A stretch of DNA of 24,938 nt from a virus, in the IMG/VR virus record IMGVR_UViG_3300015360_000187, positions 1 through 24,938 of that record; one strand, written 5' to 3'. A program made the translations under genes and the position numbers. The notes under the pieces are model-generated. The model searched no databases, had not been told where the DNA came from, and saw only the letters and a list, made by a program, of their open reading frames with translations. Below, one piece after another: positions 13,791-21,601 of the stretch (position 1 is its first letter; the number at the start of each line of letters is the position of its first letter).

Positions 13791-14179
13791 GCAACGCGCT
13801 CTACCCCAACGGTGTCGATGGATTCGGCGACGGATCCATCGACTGGGTGGCTGATGACATCGCTGCCATCCTGGTTTCTGCCGCCTACGTCTACGATGCA
13901 GACCACGCGGTCTTCGCAGACGTGACTGGCATCTTGGCGAATGCGGTGTCCTACCTGACGGGCAAGACGTTCAACAACCGCATCGCCGACGCCGACGACA
14001 TCACCCTCACATACCAAGCTGAGGGTGTCGGAGTTGCAGTCATCATCTACAGCGTGACGGCTGATCGCCTGATCGCATACATCGACAACGTGGCCGAGGG
14101 ACTTCCCCTCACCATGGATGGTCATAACGTGCGCCTGACTTGGAGCAACCGCGAGGACTCCAAGATTTTCAGGCTCTGA
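13787..14179 (+). CDS. Phage virion protein, 'ALYP...KIF-L' family (copy 2)
   Basis: A 130-residue paralogue of the product at 5376-5789, starting at GTG in a GTGA overlap with the portal gene. It opens SNALYPNGVDGFGDGSIDW and ends DSKIFRL; shared landmarks include ADDI, YVYDADHAVFADVT, ADADDITLTYQ and RLIAYIDN. This form, with the 'GFGDGSIDW' start, is closer to the version usual in phages than copy 1. Its place between portal and capsid genes supports a head or decoration role, which is inference. Confidence 0.62.
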   Translation: MSNALYPNGVDGFGDGSIDWVADDIAAILVSAAYVYDADHAVFADVTGILANAVSYLTGKTFNNRIADADDITLTYQAEGVGVAVIIYSVTADRLIAYIDNVAEGLPLTMDGHNVRLTWSNREDSKIFRL

Positions 14180-14191
14180 GGAGGTAACGAC

Positions 14192-14632
14192 ATGTCGTCC
14201 ATGAGTGACTATCTTGAAGGCCAGATCCGTGCGCACATCTTCCGAACTGCAACCTTCACGAAGCCGACCGTGCTCGCGATTGCTCTGTGCAGCAGTGCCC
14301 CGACCGATGCGTCGACGGGTGCGACGCTGCCGGAGCTGGCGGACGCGGGCGGCTACGCTCGCCAGGCCCTCAACCCGCTCGATACGAACTGGTCGGCTGC
14401 CAGCGCCACCGACGGACTGACTGACAACGTGTCGGCGATCACCTTCCCGGCTGTGACGGTCGCGTGGGTTGCGATCACGCACTTTGCCATCGTGACCAGC
14501 ACCACGCACGGTGCCGGTAACGTCCTGTTCTGGGGCACGCTGAAGCGCAGCGACACCTCGGCCATCGGTGTCCTCGGTGTGGGTGACCAGCTGGTCATCC
14601 CCGTCGGTGCCATCGACGTGACGTTCGACTGA
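14192..14632 (+). CDS. Phage structural protein, beta-rich
   Basis: A 146-residue protein; the ATG at 14192 follows GAGGAGG. It contains PTVLAIALCSSAPT, GYARQALNP, AITFPAVTVAWVAITHF and GNVLFWGTLK, with a terminal GAIDVTFD. This order matches a family of small phage virion proteins of unknown role that often accompanies the 'IF-L' family, as here. It overlaps the next start by one base (TGATG). Confidence 0.55.
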   Translation: MSSMSDYLEGQIRAHIFRTATFTKPTVLAIALCSSAPTDASTGATLPELADAGGYARQALNPLDTNWSAASATDGLTDNVSAITFPAVTVAWVAITHFAIVTSTTHGAGNVLFWGTLKRSDTSAIGVLGVGDQLVIPVGAIDVTFD

Positions 14633-15693
14633 TGCCTACAGTCAACGCATACGGAACGAGTGACGCCACGACCACGGTCGTGGGTATCGGTGCGCCACGG
14701 CGCAACGCAGTCGGTTCGTCTGCGTCGACGACGGCTGTCGACGGGGTCGGTGCAGTGGCAACGCGCCGGGCAACTGGCGCGCTCACTGCATCGGCCACCG
14801 TCGTGGCCACGGCCTACGCCACCAGGGACGCCGTGGGCAGCAGCGCTGCCAATGCCATCAGCGTTAGCTCAGCACGCTGTCTCAAGAGCGGTACTGGCGC
14901 ACTGACTTCATCGACCACGGTTTTTGCAACTACCTTCGTGAAGCGCGGGTCCTACGGAACATCTGACGCTACCACGACGGTTGACGCAGTAGGCGCTACC
15001 TCGACTAGGCGCGGCTATTCAGCAGTCACCGCCTCAGCGGCAACTGTGGGCACGGCAGCTGCGACTCGCGATGCTGCGGGCAGCAGTGCTGCCACTGCTC
15101 TGGCAACGGCCACAGCGCGATGTCTGAAGGCCGCTGCGAGTAGCCTGACATCGAACACGACTGTAGCTGGCGCGAGCTACATTCGTCGCCCGGGACACGC
15201 AGCAGTCACGACCTCAGCGACGGTCGCAGATGCTGCTGCGTCAACGACGAAGCGCGGTTACAGTAGCCTCACTGGTACGGCCGTCGCCGTCGGGACGACT
15301 GGCGACATGACTGGTGCAGCCGGTGCGGCGATTGGTACCACAGTAGCTGTTGCGTCTGCTGGCGTCATTCGTGGTGCAGCTGGTCTGCTGACTGCATCTG
15401 CTACTCCCGTTGCGACGGGCCACGTGGCACGCCCTGGCGTTGCTGCACTGACTGCCTCGGCTACATCGAGTGGTGTTGCGGCACGCAACGTACCCGTGGT
15501 AGCCACTGCAGCTGCGACTGCGCTGGTTAGTGGGAGCGGCGGCCGGTCTCAGACCGCCTACGCGTCCATTTCGCCAACCGCAGTTGCCGTAGGTTTCGCG
15601 ATCATCGGACCTGAGAATCTGCATAGCGTGAAGATGATTTCCGTCTACACGCAAGAAGAAGTCGGCTCTGAAACCCGCCTGGAGCTCATCTAA
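14632..15693 (+). CDS. 20-residue-repeat protein, possible second solenoid appendage
   Basis: A 353-residue protein. From residue about 7 to 310 it divides into about 15 units of 20-21 residues, such as TGALTASATVVATAYATRDA and YSAVTASAATVGTAAATRDA. There is a higher-order pattern: YGTSDATTTV recurs at units 1 and 6, and ARCLK at units 4 and 8. The sequence is almost all Ala, Thr, Ser, Val and Gly with Arg/Lys at each unit end. The last 40 residues (PENLHSVKMISVYTQEEV) are non-repetitive and could be an attachment or cap domain. The period equals that of the 647-aa protein. It ends in a TAATG overlap with the next gene. Confidence 0.6.
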   Translation: MPTVNAYGTSDATTTVVGIGAPRRNAVGSSASTTAVDGVGAVATRRATGALTASATVVATAYATRDAVGSSAANAISVSSARCLKSGTGALTSSTTVFATTFVKRGSYGTSDATTTVDAVGATSTRRGYSAVTASAATVGTAAATRDAAGSSAATALATATARCLKAAASSLTSNTTVAGASYIRRPGHAAVTTSATVADAAASTTKRGYSSLTGTAVAVGTTGDMTGAAGAAIGTTVAVASAGVIRGAAGLLTASATPVATGHVARPGVAALTASATSSGVAARNVPVVATAAATALVSGSGGRSQTAYASISPTAVAVGFAIIGPENLHSVKMISVYTQEEVGSETRLELI

Positions 15694-16139
15694 TGACGCC
15701 CTATGCCACGGTTTCAGAAGCCGCGACTTATTTCTCTGAGCGTCTCTACACGGCTGCTTGGGACTCGGCCAGTGCCGACGACAAGCTGAAGTCGCTCAAG
15801 ACAGCCACTCGCACGATGGAGTCGCTGAACTACGCAGGCGACAAGGCTGTCGAAACACAGGAGCTTCAGTTCCCACGTGGTGCAGACACAGAGATCCCCG
15901 ATGACGTCAAGTACGCGTGCGCCGAAGAAGCCTTGGCTCTCTTGGCTCGCGGCGCTGATGTGGAGGACCCCTACGCCATGGGCCGGCTCAAGCGCCGCAA
16001 GATCGGCGATGCTGAGGACGAATACGACACTTCGTATTCCTCTCCCACGGCATCTGTTGGTCTCATCTCCCACCAGGCTTGGAGACTCCTCCAGCCTTTC
16101 TTGAGAGATCCGAACATCTTGGATCTCGACCGCTCGTAG
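15693..16139 (+). CDS. Head-tail connector / DnaT-like adaptor
   Basis: A 148-residue protein starting in a TAATG overlap. YATVSEAATYFSERL, W-D-SASADDKLKSLKTATRTME, LQFPRG and IPDDVKYACAEEALALL follow the pattern of small helical phage proteins labelled DnaT-like or head-completion connector. The role would be to join the portal to neck proteins. Here it lies before the scaffold, separated from the other neck genes by coat and membrane genes. 84 bases without features follow. Confidence 0.6.
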   Translation: MTPYATVSEAATYFSERLYTAAWDSASADDKLKSLKTATRTMESLNYAGDKAVETQELQFPRGADTEIPDDVKYACAEEALALLARGADVEDPYAMGRLKRRKIGDAEDEYDTSYSSPTASVGLISHQAWRLLQPFLRDPNILDLDRS

Positions 16140-16223
16140 TTCACTGCAGACCCGTGGCATCGCAGCGGGGTGGCTCTGAGAGACTCGTGCTCAGAAATAA
16201 GCCAGAGATGCGAGGGAGATAAC

Positions 16224-16985
16224 ATGAAGAACATCAAGCGTCAGCGTCTCTACTACGGCGATGAGCCGCCGATCACGCCGCCTCCCACCGCAGGTGGGAC
16301 GCCGGAGAAGGTCTTCAAGCAGGCCGACGTCGATGGCATCGTGCAGAAGCGCATGGCCGAAGCTGAGAAGAAGTTCACCACCCAGCGCCAGTCCGACCTA
16401 CAGCGGATGCAGTCGCTCGAGACCGACTCCGCCGCCAAGGCGGACCTGGAGAAGCAGCTCGAAGAGCTCAACAACCGCTACAAGACCAAGGAAGAGCTTG
16501 CGGCGGATGCCTTCAAGAAGGAGAAGGCCAGCTGGGAGAAGCGGCAGCAGGAGTCTGAGAACGCATCGAAGACGTGGCGCTCCAAGTACGAGGACAACCT
16601 CCGCGAGCGGGAGCTGCTCGATGCTGCGTCGTCCAAGGATGCTGACGCGCAGAGCGCCGAACAGATCGCGATGCTGCTTCGACCGAACTCGCGAGTTGTC
16701 GAGCGCATCGTCGAAGGCAAGTCCACTGGCGAGTTCGAGACGCGGATCAACTTTCACACGACCAAGGACGGAAAGGCCCTCGTCCTGGACCTGACGCCTG
16801 CTGAGGCGATCAAGCAGATGAAGGGCGATGTCAAGCGGTGGGGCAACCTGTTCAACTCTGGCAAGGCCGGTGGAACGGGTAACAGCCCTCAGCACAGCGG
16901 CAACGACACGGTCCTGGGAATCACTCAGGATGAGTTCACCCGGCGGTTCCTCAAGGGCGAGGCTCTGCCGAACAAGGCGAGGTAG
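16224..16985 (+). CDS. Capsid scaffolding protein
   Basis: A 253-residue protein. The ATG at 16224 follows GAGGGAG; an in-frame earlier ATG (16170) has no such site. The N terminus has a proline-rich PPITPPPTAGG, then a long charged coiled coil from about residue 30 to 150 (MAEAEKKFTTQRQSDLQRM, LEKQLEELNNRY, KKEKASWEKRQQE). The last 30 residues (ITQDEFTRRFLKGEA) are typical of a helical coat-binding end. It lies directly before the major capsid gene, the usual place for a scaffold. Confidence 0.8.
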   Translation: MKNIKRQRLYYGDEPPITPPPTAGGTPEKVFKQADVDGIVQKRMAEAEKKFTTQRQSDLQRMQSLETDSAAKADLEKQLEELNNRYKTKEELAADAFKKEKASWEKRQQESENASKTWRSKYEDNLRERELLDAASSKDADAQSAEQIAMLLRPNSRVVERIVEGKSTGEFETRINFHTTKDGKALVLDLTPAEAIKQMKGDVKRWGNLFNSGKAGGTGNSPQHSGNDTVLGITQDEFTRRFLKGEALPNKAR

Positions 16986-17041
16986 GTAGGGTTCCGATGT
17001 TCGGGACCCCGCTTCAGTCACTAACGAAGGAGAAGTTTCAA

Positions 17042-18442
17042 ATGAGCAATGCAATCATGGAGCGGGCGTCCCGTCGTCGGGCGCGCCGTGTGTTCGGTAA
17101 CGACAACGCGGCCTTCATCCCTGAGATCTGGGCGCGTTACACGGTCGCCATCCTCGAGAAGTACATGGTGGCGGGCAAGCTCGTCCACCGCGACTTCGAG
17201 AACGAGATCAAGCAGTTCGGCGACACCGTGAACACGCGGCGTCCGTCGTCGTTCACCTGGGACCGCAAGGACGATGACGACGACATCGTGACCCAGGATG
17301 TCAGCGCGACCAACATCCCGGTCGTCCTGAACATGCACCCCTACTGCTCGTTCATCATCAAGGACGGCGAGGCCAGCCTCTCGATGGAGAAGCTCGTCGA
17401 GCGTCACCTCGATGGCGCGGTCAAGGCGATGGCCGAGGGCATCGACAGCTGCGTGACTGGTCAGTACGCGCAGTTCCTGGCGACGGCTGGGTGCGGTGGC
17501 CGCCTCGGCGGTCTGACGACCACGAACTACCAGCAGTATCTCACCGAGGTCGGCCTGGCGCTCGACAATGCGAACTGCCCGGTCGATGGCCGTAATCTGC
17601 TGGTGACCCCGCAGGTCAAGGCCCTCTTCCTGCAGAACCAGACCCTGGTCGGTGCGGACCAGCGCGGCAAGCTGACGGCCCTGGAGAAGGCCGACCTCGG
17701 CATGATCTATGGCTTCCAGCACTACATGACGCAGTCGATGCACTCGGTTGCGGCGGCGGACGTGGCAGCGTCGGACTTCCTCGTCAACACCTCGTCCCTC
17801 CAGGCTGGTGACACCGTCATCGCGGTCGACACGGGTTCGGCGGCCCTCGTCACCGGGACGTGGATCAAGCTCCTCGGCAAGCCGTATCGTATCACGGCGC
17901 ACACCGAGACCCTCGGTGCCACGACCGAGATTACGGTGACGCCTGGTCTGCGTGATGTCGTCGCGAACAACACGGCGCTGACGGCCTACGACTTCTGCGA
18001 GGTCAACCTGGCTGCCGGCTACGCTGCTGGTTGGTCGAAGGCCATCGTCTATGACGGGGCCACGATCCTCCCGAAGGTCGGCCAGGCGCTGACGTTCGGC
18101 ACGACGGCGACGCTGTACACCATCGTGCAGGTCAACGCCACGAAGATCTGGCTGGACCGTGGTCTGGAGACGGCCATCGCGGACGACGACAACATCAACC
18201 TCCTGCCTCCTGGCGAGTACAACATGGCGTTCCGTCGTGACGCCATCGCGCTCGTCTGCCGCACGCTCGAGCCGCCCCGCGAGGGCTCGGGTGCGCTCGC
18301 GGCGACGCTGACGCACGCCGGGTATCCGTTCCGCATCGTCATCGCGTACGACTACAAGAAGCAGGGTCACGCGGTCACGATCGACAACCTCATGGGCATC
18401 AAGACCATCGACACGAACCAGGGTGCCGTCCTGCTCGGCTAA
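17042..18442 (+). CDS. Major capsid protein, P22 coat-like
   Basis: A 466-residue coat protein that assembles the icosahedral head. The ATG at 17042 follows AAGGAG; an upstream in-frame ATG lacks a ribosome site. The N terminus (FIPEIWARYTVAILEKYMVA), KFGDTV-like KQFGDTVNTRRP and SFTWDR follow the P22 gp5 group, which carries an inserted domain; SSLQAGDTVIAVDTGS and GTWIKLLGKPYRI (about residues 258-300) fit that insert. The C-terminal region (FRIVIAYDYKKQGHAV) is also typical. It follows the scaffold gene and is itself followed by a strong hairpin. Confidence 0.85.
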   Translation: MSNAIMERASRRRARRVFGNDNAAFIPEIWARYTVAILEKYMVAGKLVHRDFENEIKQFGDTVNTRRPSSFTWDRKDDDDDIVTQDVSATNIPVVLNMHPYCSFIIKDGEASLSMEKLVERHLDGAVKAMAEGIDSCVTGQYAQFLATAGCGGRLGGLTTTNYQQYLTEVGLALDNANCPVDGRNLLVTPQVKALFLQNQTLVGADQRGKLTALEKADLGMIYGFQHYMTQSMHSVAAADVAASDFLVNTSSLQAGDTVIAVDTGSAALVTGTWIKLLGKPYRITAHTETLGATTEITVTPGLRDVVANNTALTAYDFCEVNLAAGYAAGWSKAIVYDGATILPKVGQALTFGTTATLYTIVQVNATKIWLDRGLETAIADDDNINLLPPGEYNMAFRRDAIALVCRTLEPPREGSGALAATLTHAGYPFRIVIAYDYKKQGHAVTIDNLMGIKTIDTNQGAVLLG

Positions 18443-18450
18443 CCCAAACA

Positions 18451-18481
18451 CCAACGGGGCACCCTATAGGTGCCCCGTTGG
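18451..18481 (+). terminator. 13-bp perfect hairpin after the capsid gene
   Basis: CCAACGGGGCACC (18451-18463) and GGTGCCCCGTTGG (18469-18481) pair perfectly around a CTATA loop, nine bases after the capsid stop. No T-run follows, so it may be a partial terminator or a processing/stability hairpin that raises capsid message relative to the genes downstream. Confidence 0.55.
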
Positions 18482-18508
18482 CTCTAACAAACTAAGGAGG
18501 GCATCACT

Positions 18509-18835
18509 ATGGATCACCTTTGGCTACTCATGAACTCGCCACTGGGAATCGCCCTCGTCAGCGGACTCTTTGCTACGTTCTGCACGTGGCTGTTCAAGCG
18601 CGTTCCTGCTGCTGAGAAGCTCTTCAACTCTGCTGCACGTCCCATCTTCTTCGATGCCGTTCGCTGGGCTGAGAAGCAGATCCCGGACGGGTCCCAGGAC
18701 GTGGCGACTCGTAGGCTGGACGAAGCCCTCAAGTTCGTTGCGACCCTCGATCCAAACATCATGTTGCTCCACACGGAAAACATCGTCGCGAAGGCGATCA
18801 CGATGGCACACGATGATCGACGCGAGGTGAAGTAG
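18509..18835 (+). CDS. Small membrane protein, possible LLH-type holin
   Basis: A 108-residue protein; the ATG at 18509 follows AAGGAGGG. One membrane helix, about residues 12-30 (GIALVSGLFATFCTWLF), then a soluble helical tail with AVRWAEKQIPDG and a final ENIVAKAITMAH. A single N-terminal helix followed by an 'aEk...' tail resembles the Holin_LLH group, which would permeabilise the inner membrane. No endolysin is in the window, and the place between capsid and neck genes is unusual for lysis, so this is tentative. It overlaps the next gene by one base (TAGTG). Confidence 0.4.
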   Translation: MDHLWLLMNSPLGIALVSGLFATFCTWLFKRVPAAEKLFNSAARPIFFDAVRWAEKQIPDGSQDVATRRLDEALKFVATLDPNIMLLHTENIVAKAITMAHDDRREVK

Positions 18836-19212
18836 TGGTAACTGGCGACATCATCACGGTTGTCATGGGCATCCTGTTGGGCGTCATGGCTCCAGTGATA
18901 GCCTGGATCAGTTCCATGGTGCTCTCAACTCGAGAGAGGGTCCTCGTGCAGGAACAAAAGATGTCATCTGCTGAAGCTAACATCGCAGAGAGCAAAAAGG
19001 ACCGCCTCACAACGGACATTGTACGAGAGATCGTAGAGACAGCCTTGGATCGCAGGGAAGCTCGTGAAGAGAGCCGCAAGGCTGAGATCGCTCGGATGCT
19101 ACGCATTGAGATCAAGCAGGCTGTAGGCGAGGAACTAGAGAAGCACCTCCCTTCCATCGTGCGCCAGGTCCTTCGTGAATCTGACGAAGAAGAGAAGAGT
19201 CGGGTAACCTGA
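18835..19212 (+). CDS. Membrane-anchored coiled-coil protein
   Basis: A 125-residue protein starting at GTG 18835, with GAGGTGA upstream. One membrane helix, about residues 6-30 (ITVVMGILLGVMAPVIAWI), then a highly charged coiled coil to the end (EANIAESKKDRLTT, RREAREESRKAEIARML). This is the layout of an inner-membrane spanin or holin partner, but also of other small phage membrane proteins. It is paired with the preceding membrane gene and ends in an overlap with a downstream frame that has no canonical start. Confidence 0.45.
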   Translation: MVTGDIITVVMGILLGVMAPVIAWISSMVLSTRERVLVQEQKMSSAEANIAESKKDRLTTDIVREIVETALDRREAREESRKAEIARMLRIEIKQAVGEELEKHLPSIVRQVLRESDEEEKSRVT

Positions 19213-19550
19213 TCCTCGACAAGCTCAACCAGTGGGCAGTCTATTGGGCCCCCGGCGCACCAGATGCGACGGGGCGTCCCACTTTGTCTGCGCCCGTCGA
19301 GATGCGTTGCCGTTGGCAGGACGACCAGGTCGACTTCGTCATCGCCAAGACCGGCCAAGCTGCCACTTCCGTCGCGATCGTCTATTTGGCCCGAGATGTT
19401 GCGACGACTGGTGTCATGATGCTGGGCCGCTTGACCGATATCACAAACCTGCCCGACCCGAAGGCGAACGTCAACGCCTGGGAAGTGCAGCGCGTCAACA
19501 AGACCTGTGATGTCAACGCCACAGAGTTCTTGAGAAAGGTGTTCCTGTGA
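19209..19550 (+). CDS. Head closure (stopper) protein, apparent CTG start
   Basis: The product LDKLNQWAVYWAPGAPD...RPTLSAPVEMRCRWQDD resembles small neck proteins that close the filled head. Its frame is open from 19185, but no ATG, GTG or TTG occurs before the well-formed N-terminal motif; the first such codon is TTG at 19284, which would cut 25 conserved-looking residues. The CTG at 19209 overlaps the previous stop (CTGA), so coupled initiation at CTG (113 residues) is proposed; ATC at 19212 is another option. No slippery heptamer was seen. It overlaps the next gene by GTGA. Confidence 0.6.
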   Translation: MILDKLNQWAVYWAPGAPDATGRPTLSAPVEMRCRWQDDQVDFVIAKTGQAATSVAIVYLARDVATTGVMMLGRLTDITNLPDPKANVNAWEVQRVNKTCDVNATEFLRKVFL

Positions 19551-19966
19551 TCGATGGAGTGGAACACCTCCTTAAGAACATCCACACCATCAAGCGTGAG
19601 GGTGAGAAGGCTGTCCAGCGTGGCACGGAGAAGGCCGCGAAGCTGCTCTACGAAGAGTCGCAGCGCCTCGTGCCGGTGGACACTGGCGAACTCAAGAAGT
19701 CCGGCGCGGTCCACGTTGCCAAGATGCAAGCGACGGTGACCTACGGGCCCGTCCTCAGCAAGACGAGCGGCCTGGATTACGCCATCTTCGTCCATGAGAA
19801 CCCACCTGAACGTCAACGCCACGCGTCTCCAACACAGTACCATTTCCTCTCGGACCCTGCCAAGTCGCTGCGTCCGCAGATGCTGGCGATCATGAAGCAC
19901 GAAGTCACAGCTGGCCTCTTCGCCAAGACCTATGCCCGCATCATGGGCTTCTGGAAGGGCACGTGA
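19547..19966 (+). CDS. HK97 gp10-like tail completion / neck protein
   Basis: A 139-residue protein starting at GTG in a GTGA overlap. The stretch LVPVDTGELKKSGAV (residues 41-55) is the hallmark of the HK97 gp10 family, with an N-terminal helix (KREGEKAVQRGTEKAAKLLY) before it and DYAIFVHENPP after it. The role is at the head-tail joint. Order closure, gp10, terminator is standard for siphoviruses. It ends in a GTGA overlap with the next gene. Confidence 0.8.
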   Translation: MIDGVEHLLKNIHTIKREGEKAVQRGTEKAAKLLYEESQRLVPVDTGELKKSGAVHVAKMQATVTYGPVLSKTSGLDYAIFVHENPPERQRHASPTQYHFLSDPAKSLRPQMLAIMKHEVTAGLFAKTYARIMGFWKGT

Positions 19967-20364
19967 CGCCTGCTGAGACGATGGCAGCGCACCTAGTCAG
20001 CGTAGGCACTTTCGCTGCCTCAGGCACCGCGTGGCCCATCTTCCTCAGCTACGAGCCCGATGCTGGCGTCGATGACGTTGCAACGGTCTACGATACGCTG
20101 GGGCTCGAGGATGGTCGCTTGATGTCCGGCAAGCACATCGTGCATCCAGGCGTCATGCTGCGCGTGCGTAGCAAGGAGTATTCAGCTGGCTGGTCCAAGC
20201 TGAGTGCCGCGTGCGATGCACTGGCTACGATCACCTACACAAACAACCTCCTGCTGGCGAACGTTTCGCTTCAGGGAACCAAGATGTTCATAGGAGTTGA
20301 CGGGACCAGGCGACGTAGCCTGTTCGTGGCCAACTTCCAACTCACACTGAAGGAGACGCCGTGA
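19963..20364 (+). CDS. Tail terminator protein (minor capsid-like)
   Basis: A 133-residue protein starting at GTG in a GTGA overlap. ATVYDTLGLEDGRLMSG, HPGVMLRVRSKEY and FVANFQLTLKET fit the small beta/alpha proteins that cap the tail tube before joining the head. The position directly before the tail tube genes supports this. Sequence similarity alone would be weak. Confidence 0.6.
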   Translation: MTPAETMAAHLVSVGTFAASGTAWPIFLSYEPDAGVDDVATVYDTLGLEDGRLMSGKHIVHPGVMLRVRSKEYSAGWSKLSAACDALATITYTNNLLLANVSLQGTKMFIGVDGTRRRSLFVANFQLTLKETP

Positions 20365-20801
20365 GCATTATCAATGACGGCCATTCAACCCGAATCAGCT
20401 TCGCGCTCAACCCTGGGTTGACGCTCGCCATCCTCTTCGAGAAGGAAGTTGCTCCTCCTGGCATGGATGGCGGCGGCGCGAACGACATTACCACGATGCA
20501 CAACACCACGTGGCGCACGTTCGCTCCGAAGAAGCTCATCACGCTGTCCGAGGTCACGCTGACCGTCGCGTACGACCCGATTGCGTTCGACACCGCGAAC
20601 ATCCCTGCCCTGATCAACAAGAACGGTGCCATCGAGCTGCGCTTCCCGAACGCGTTCAAGCTCACGTTCTACGGCTGGCTCGACTCGTTCAAGCCGAACA
20701 AGAACGTCGAAGGCGGTCAGCCGACGGCTGAGATCACCGTCATCCCGAGCAACCTGGACGCTGCTGGTGCTGAGATCGCGCCGGTCTACGCGGCGGCCTA
20801 A
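20361..20801 (+). CDS. Tail tube (major tail) protein, copy 1
   Basis: A 146-residue beta-rich protein starting at GTG in a GTGA overlap. It is closely related to the next product: both contain FEKE..PPGMDGGGANDITT, WRTFAPKKLITL, VAYDP and FYG-L-SFKPNKNVEG. The 'trim' length and position between terminator and chaperone genes fit the major tail protein that polymerises into the tube. Copies differ most at the N-terminal 20 residues, around 75-95, and at the C terminus. Confidence 0.75.
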   Translation: MSIINDGHSTRISFALNPGLTLAILFEKEVAPPGMDGGGANDITTMHNTTWRTFAPKKLITLSEVTLTVAYDPIAFDTANIPALINKNGAIELRFPNAFKLTFYGWLDSFKPNKNVEGGQPTAEITVIPSNLDAAGAEIAPVYAAA

Positions 20802-20804
20802 GTC

Positions 20805-21242
20805 GTGGCCATCGTCAACGACGGCCACTCAACGACCTTGGCCTTCTCCGAGGACCCCGACATCATGGGCATCGTGATGTTCGAGAAGGAAATCGGACCG
20901 CCTGGCATGGATGGCGGCGGCGCAAACGACATCACTACCATGCGCAACACGGCATGGCGGACGTTTGCTCCGAAGAAGTTGATTACGTTGACGGAGGTGA
21001 CCGTCACGGTTGCTTACGACCCGGTGTTCTATAATCGTTGCGTCGCGACGATGAAGAACTACCCCACTGGGTTTCGAGTTCGGTTCCCTGACATGTCCCA
21101 AGTCACCTTCTACGGCTACCTTGAGTCCTTCAAGCCGAACAAGAACGTTGAAGGCGCTCAGCCGACCGCCGAGATGGTCATACGTCCCACCAACTTCCAG
21201 AGCACCAGCTTCGCCGAGGCTGGTCCGACCTACACGGCTTAG
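20805..21242 (+). CDS. Tail tube (major tail) protein, copy 2
   Basis: A 145-residue paralogue of the preceding product, starting at GTG 20805, three bases after its stop. The central 40 residues are nearly identical between copies, and part of the DNA there is also alike, pointing to a fairly recent tandem duplication. Either both copies build the tube or one has become a specialised ring or tube-tip subunit; the sequence does not decide. Confidence 0.72.
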   Translation: MAIVNDGHSTTLAFSEDPDIMGIVMFEKEIGPPGMDGGGANDITTMRNTAWRTFAPKKLITLTEVTVTVAYDPVFYNRCVATMKNYPTGFRVRFPDMSQVTFYGYLESFKPNKNVEGAQPTAEMVIRPTNFQSTSFAEAGPTYTA

Positions 21243-21250
21243 GAGCCAAG

Positions 21251-21601
21251 ATGAAGTTCAGCCTCAAGCGCAAGGAAATCAAGCTCGTCATCGAGGGTGA
21301 GGACGGCAACGATCGCAACTACACCCTGCGCGAGATCACTGGTCGAGATCGCGACAAGTTCACGACCAAGCTGGCGAGCAAGACAAAGTACGACTCGTCG
21401 GGCAAGGCCATCGGCATCGTGGACACCACCGGACTCTTCCCGGAGCTGCTCTCGATGAGCCTCTTCGACGAGAAGGACGTGCTCGTCGACTTCAAGGTTT
21501 GTGAGCTCTTCCCTGCGGAGATGCAGCAGGAACTGTTCGAAGTCTCCCAGCGCCTCTCCGGTCTGACGAAGGAGTCGGAGACGAAGGCGGGAAACGACTA
21601 A
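21251..21601 (+). CDS. Tail assembly chaperone, short form (gpG-like)
   Basis: A 116-residue protein with the zero-frame stop at 21599-21601; the ATG at 21251 follows AGGAG. KFSLKRKEIKLVIEGEDGND and YTLREITGRDRDKF at the start, and a helical C-terminal half (LFDEKDVLVDFKVCELFP), suit the gpG-type chaperone that binds the tape measure before tube assembly. Its end carries a slippery site, so a fraction of ribosomes makes the longer G-T product. Confidence 0.8.
   Translation: MKFSLKRKEIKLVIEGEDGNDRNYTLREITGRDRDKFTTKLASKTKYDSSGKAIGIVDTTGLFPELLSMSLFDEKDVLVDFKVCELFPAEMQQELFEVSQRLSGLTKESETKAGND

Noticed and set aside
17021-18454. 477-codon frame antisense to the capsid gene
   Set aside because: The forward product is a clear coat protein; the reverse frame is open through GC-rich third positions only.
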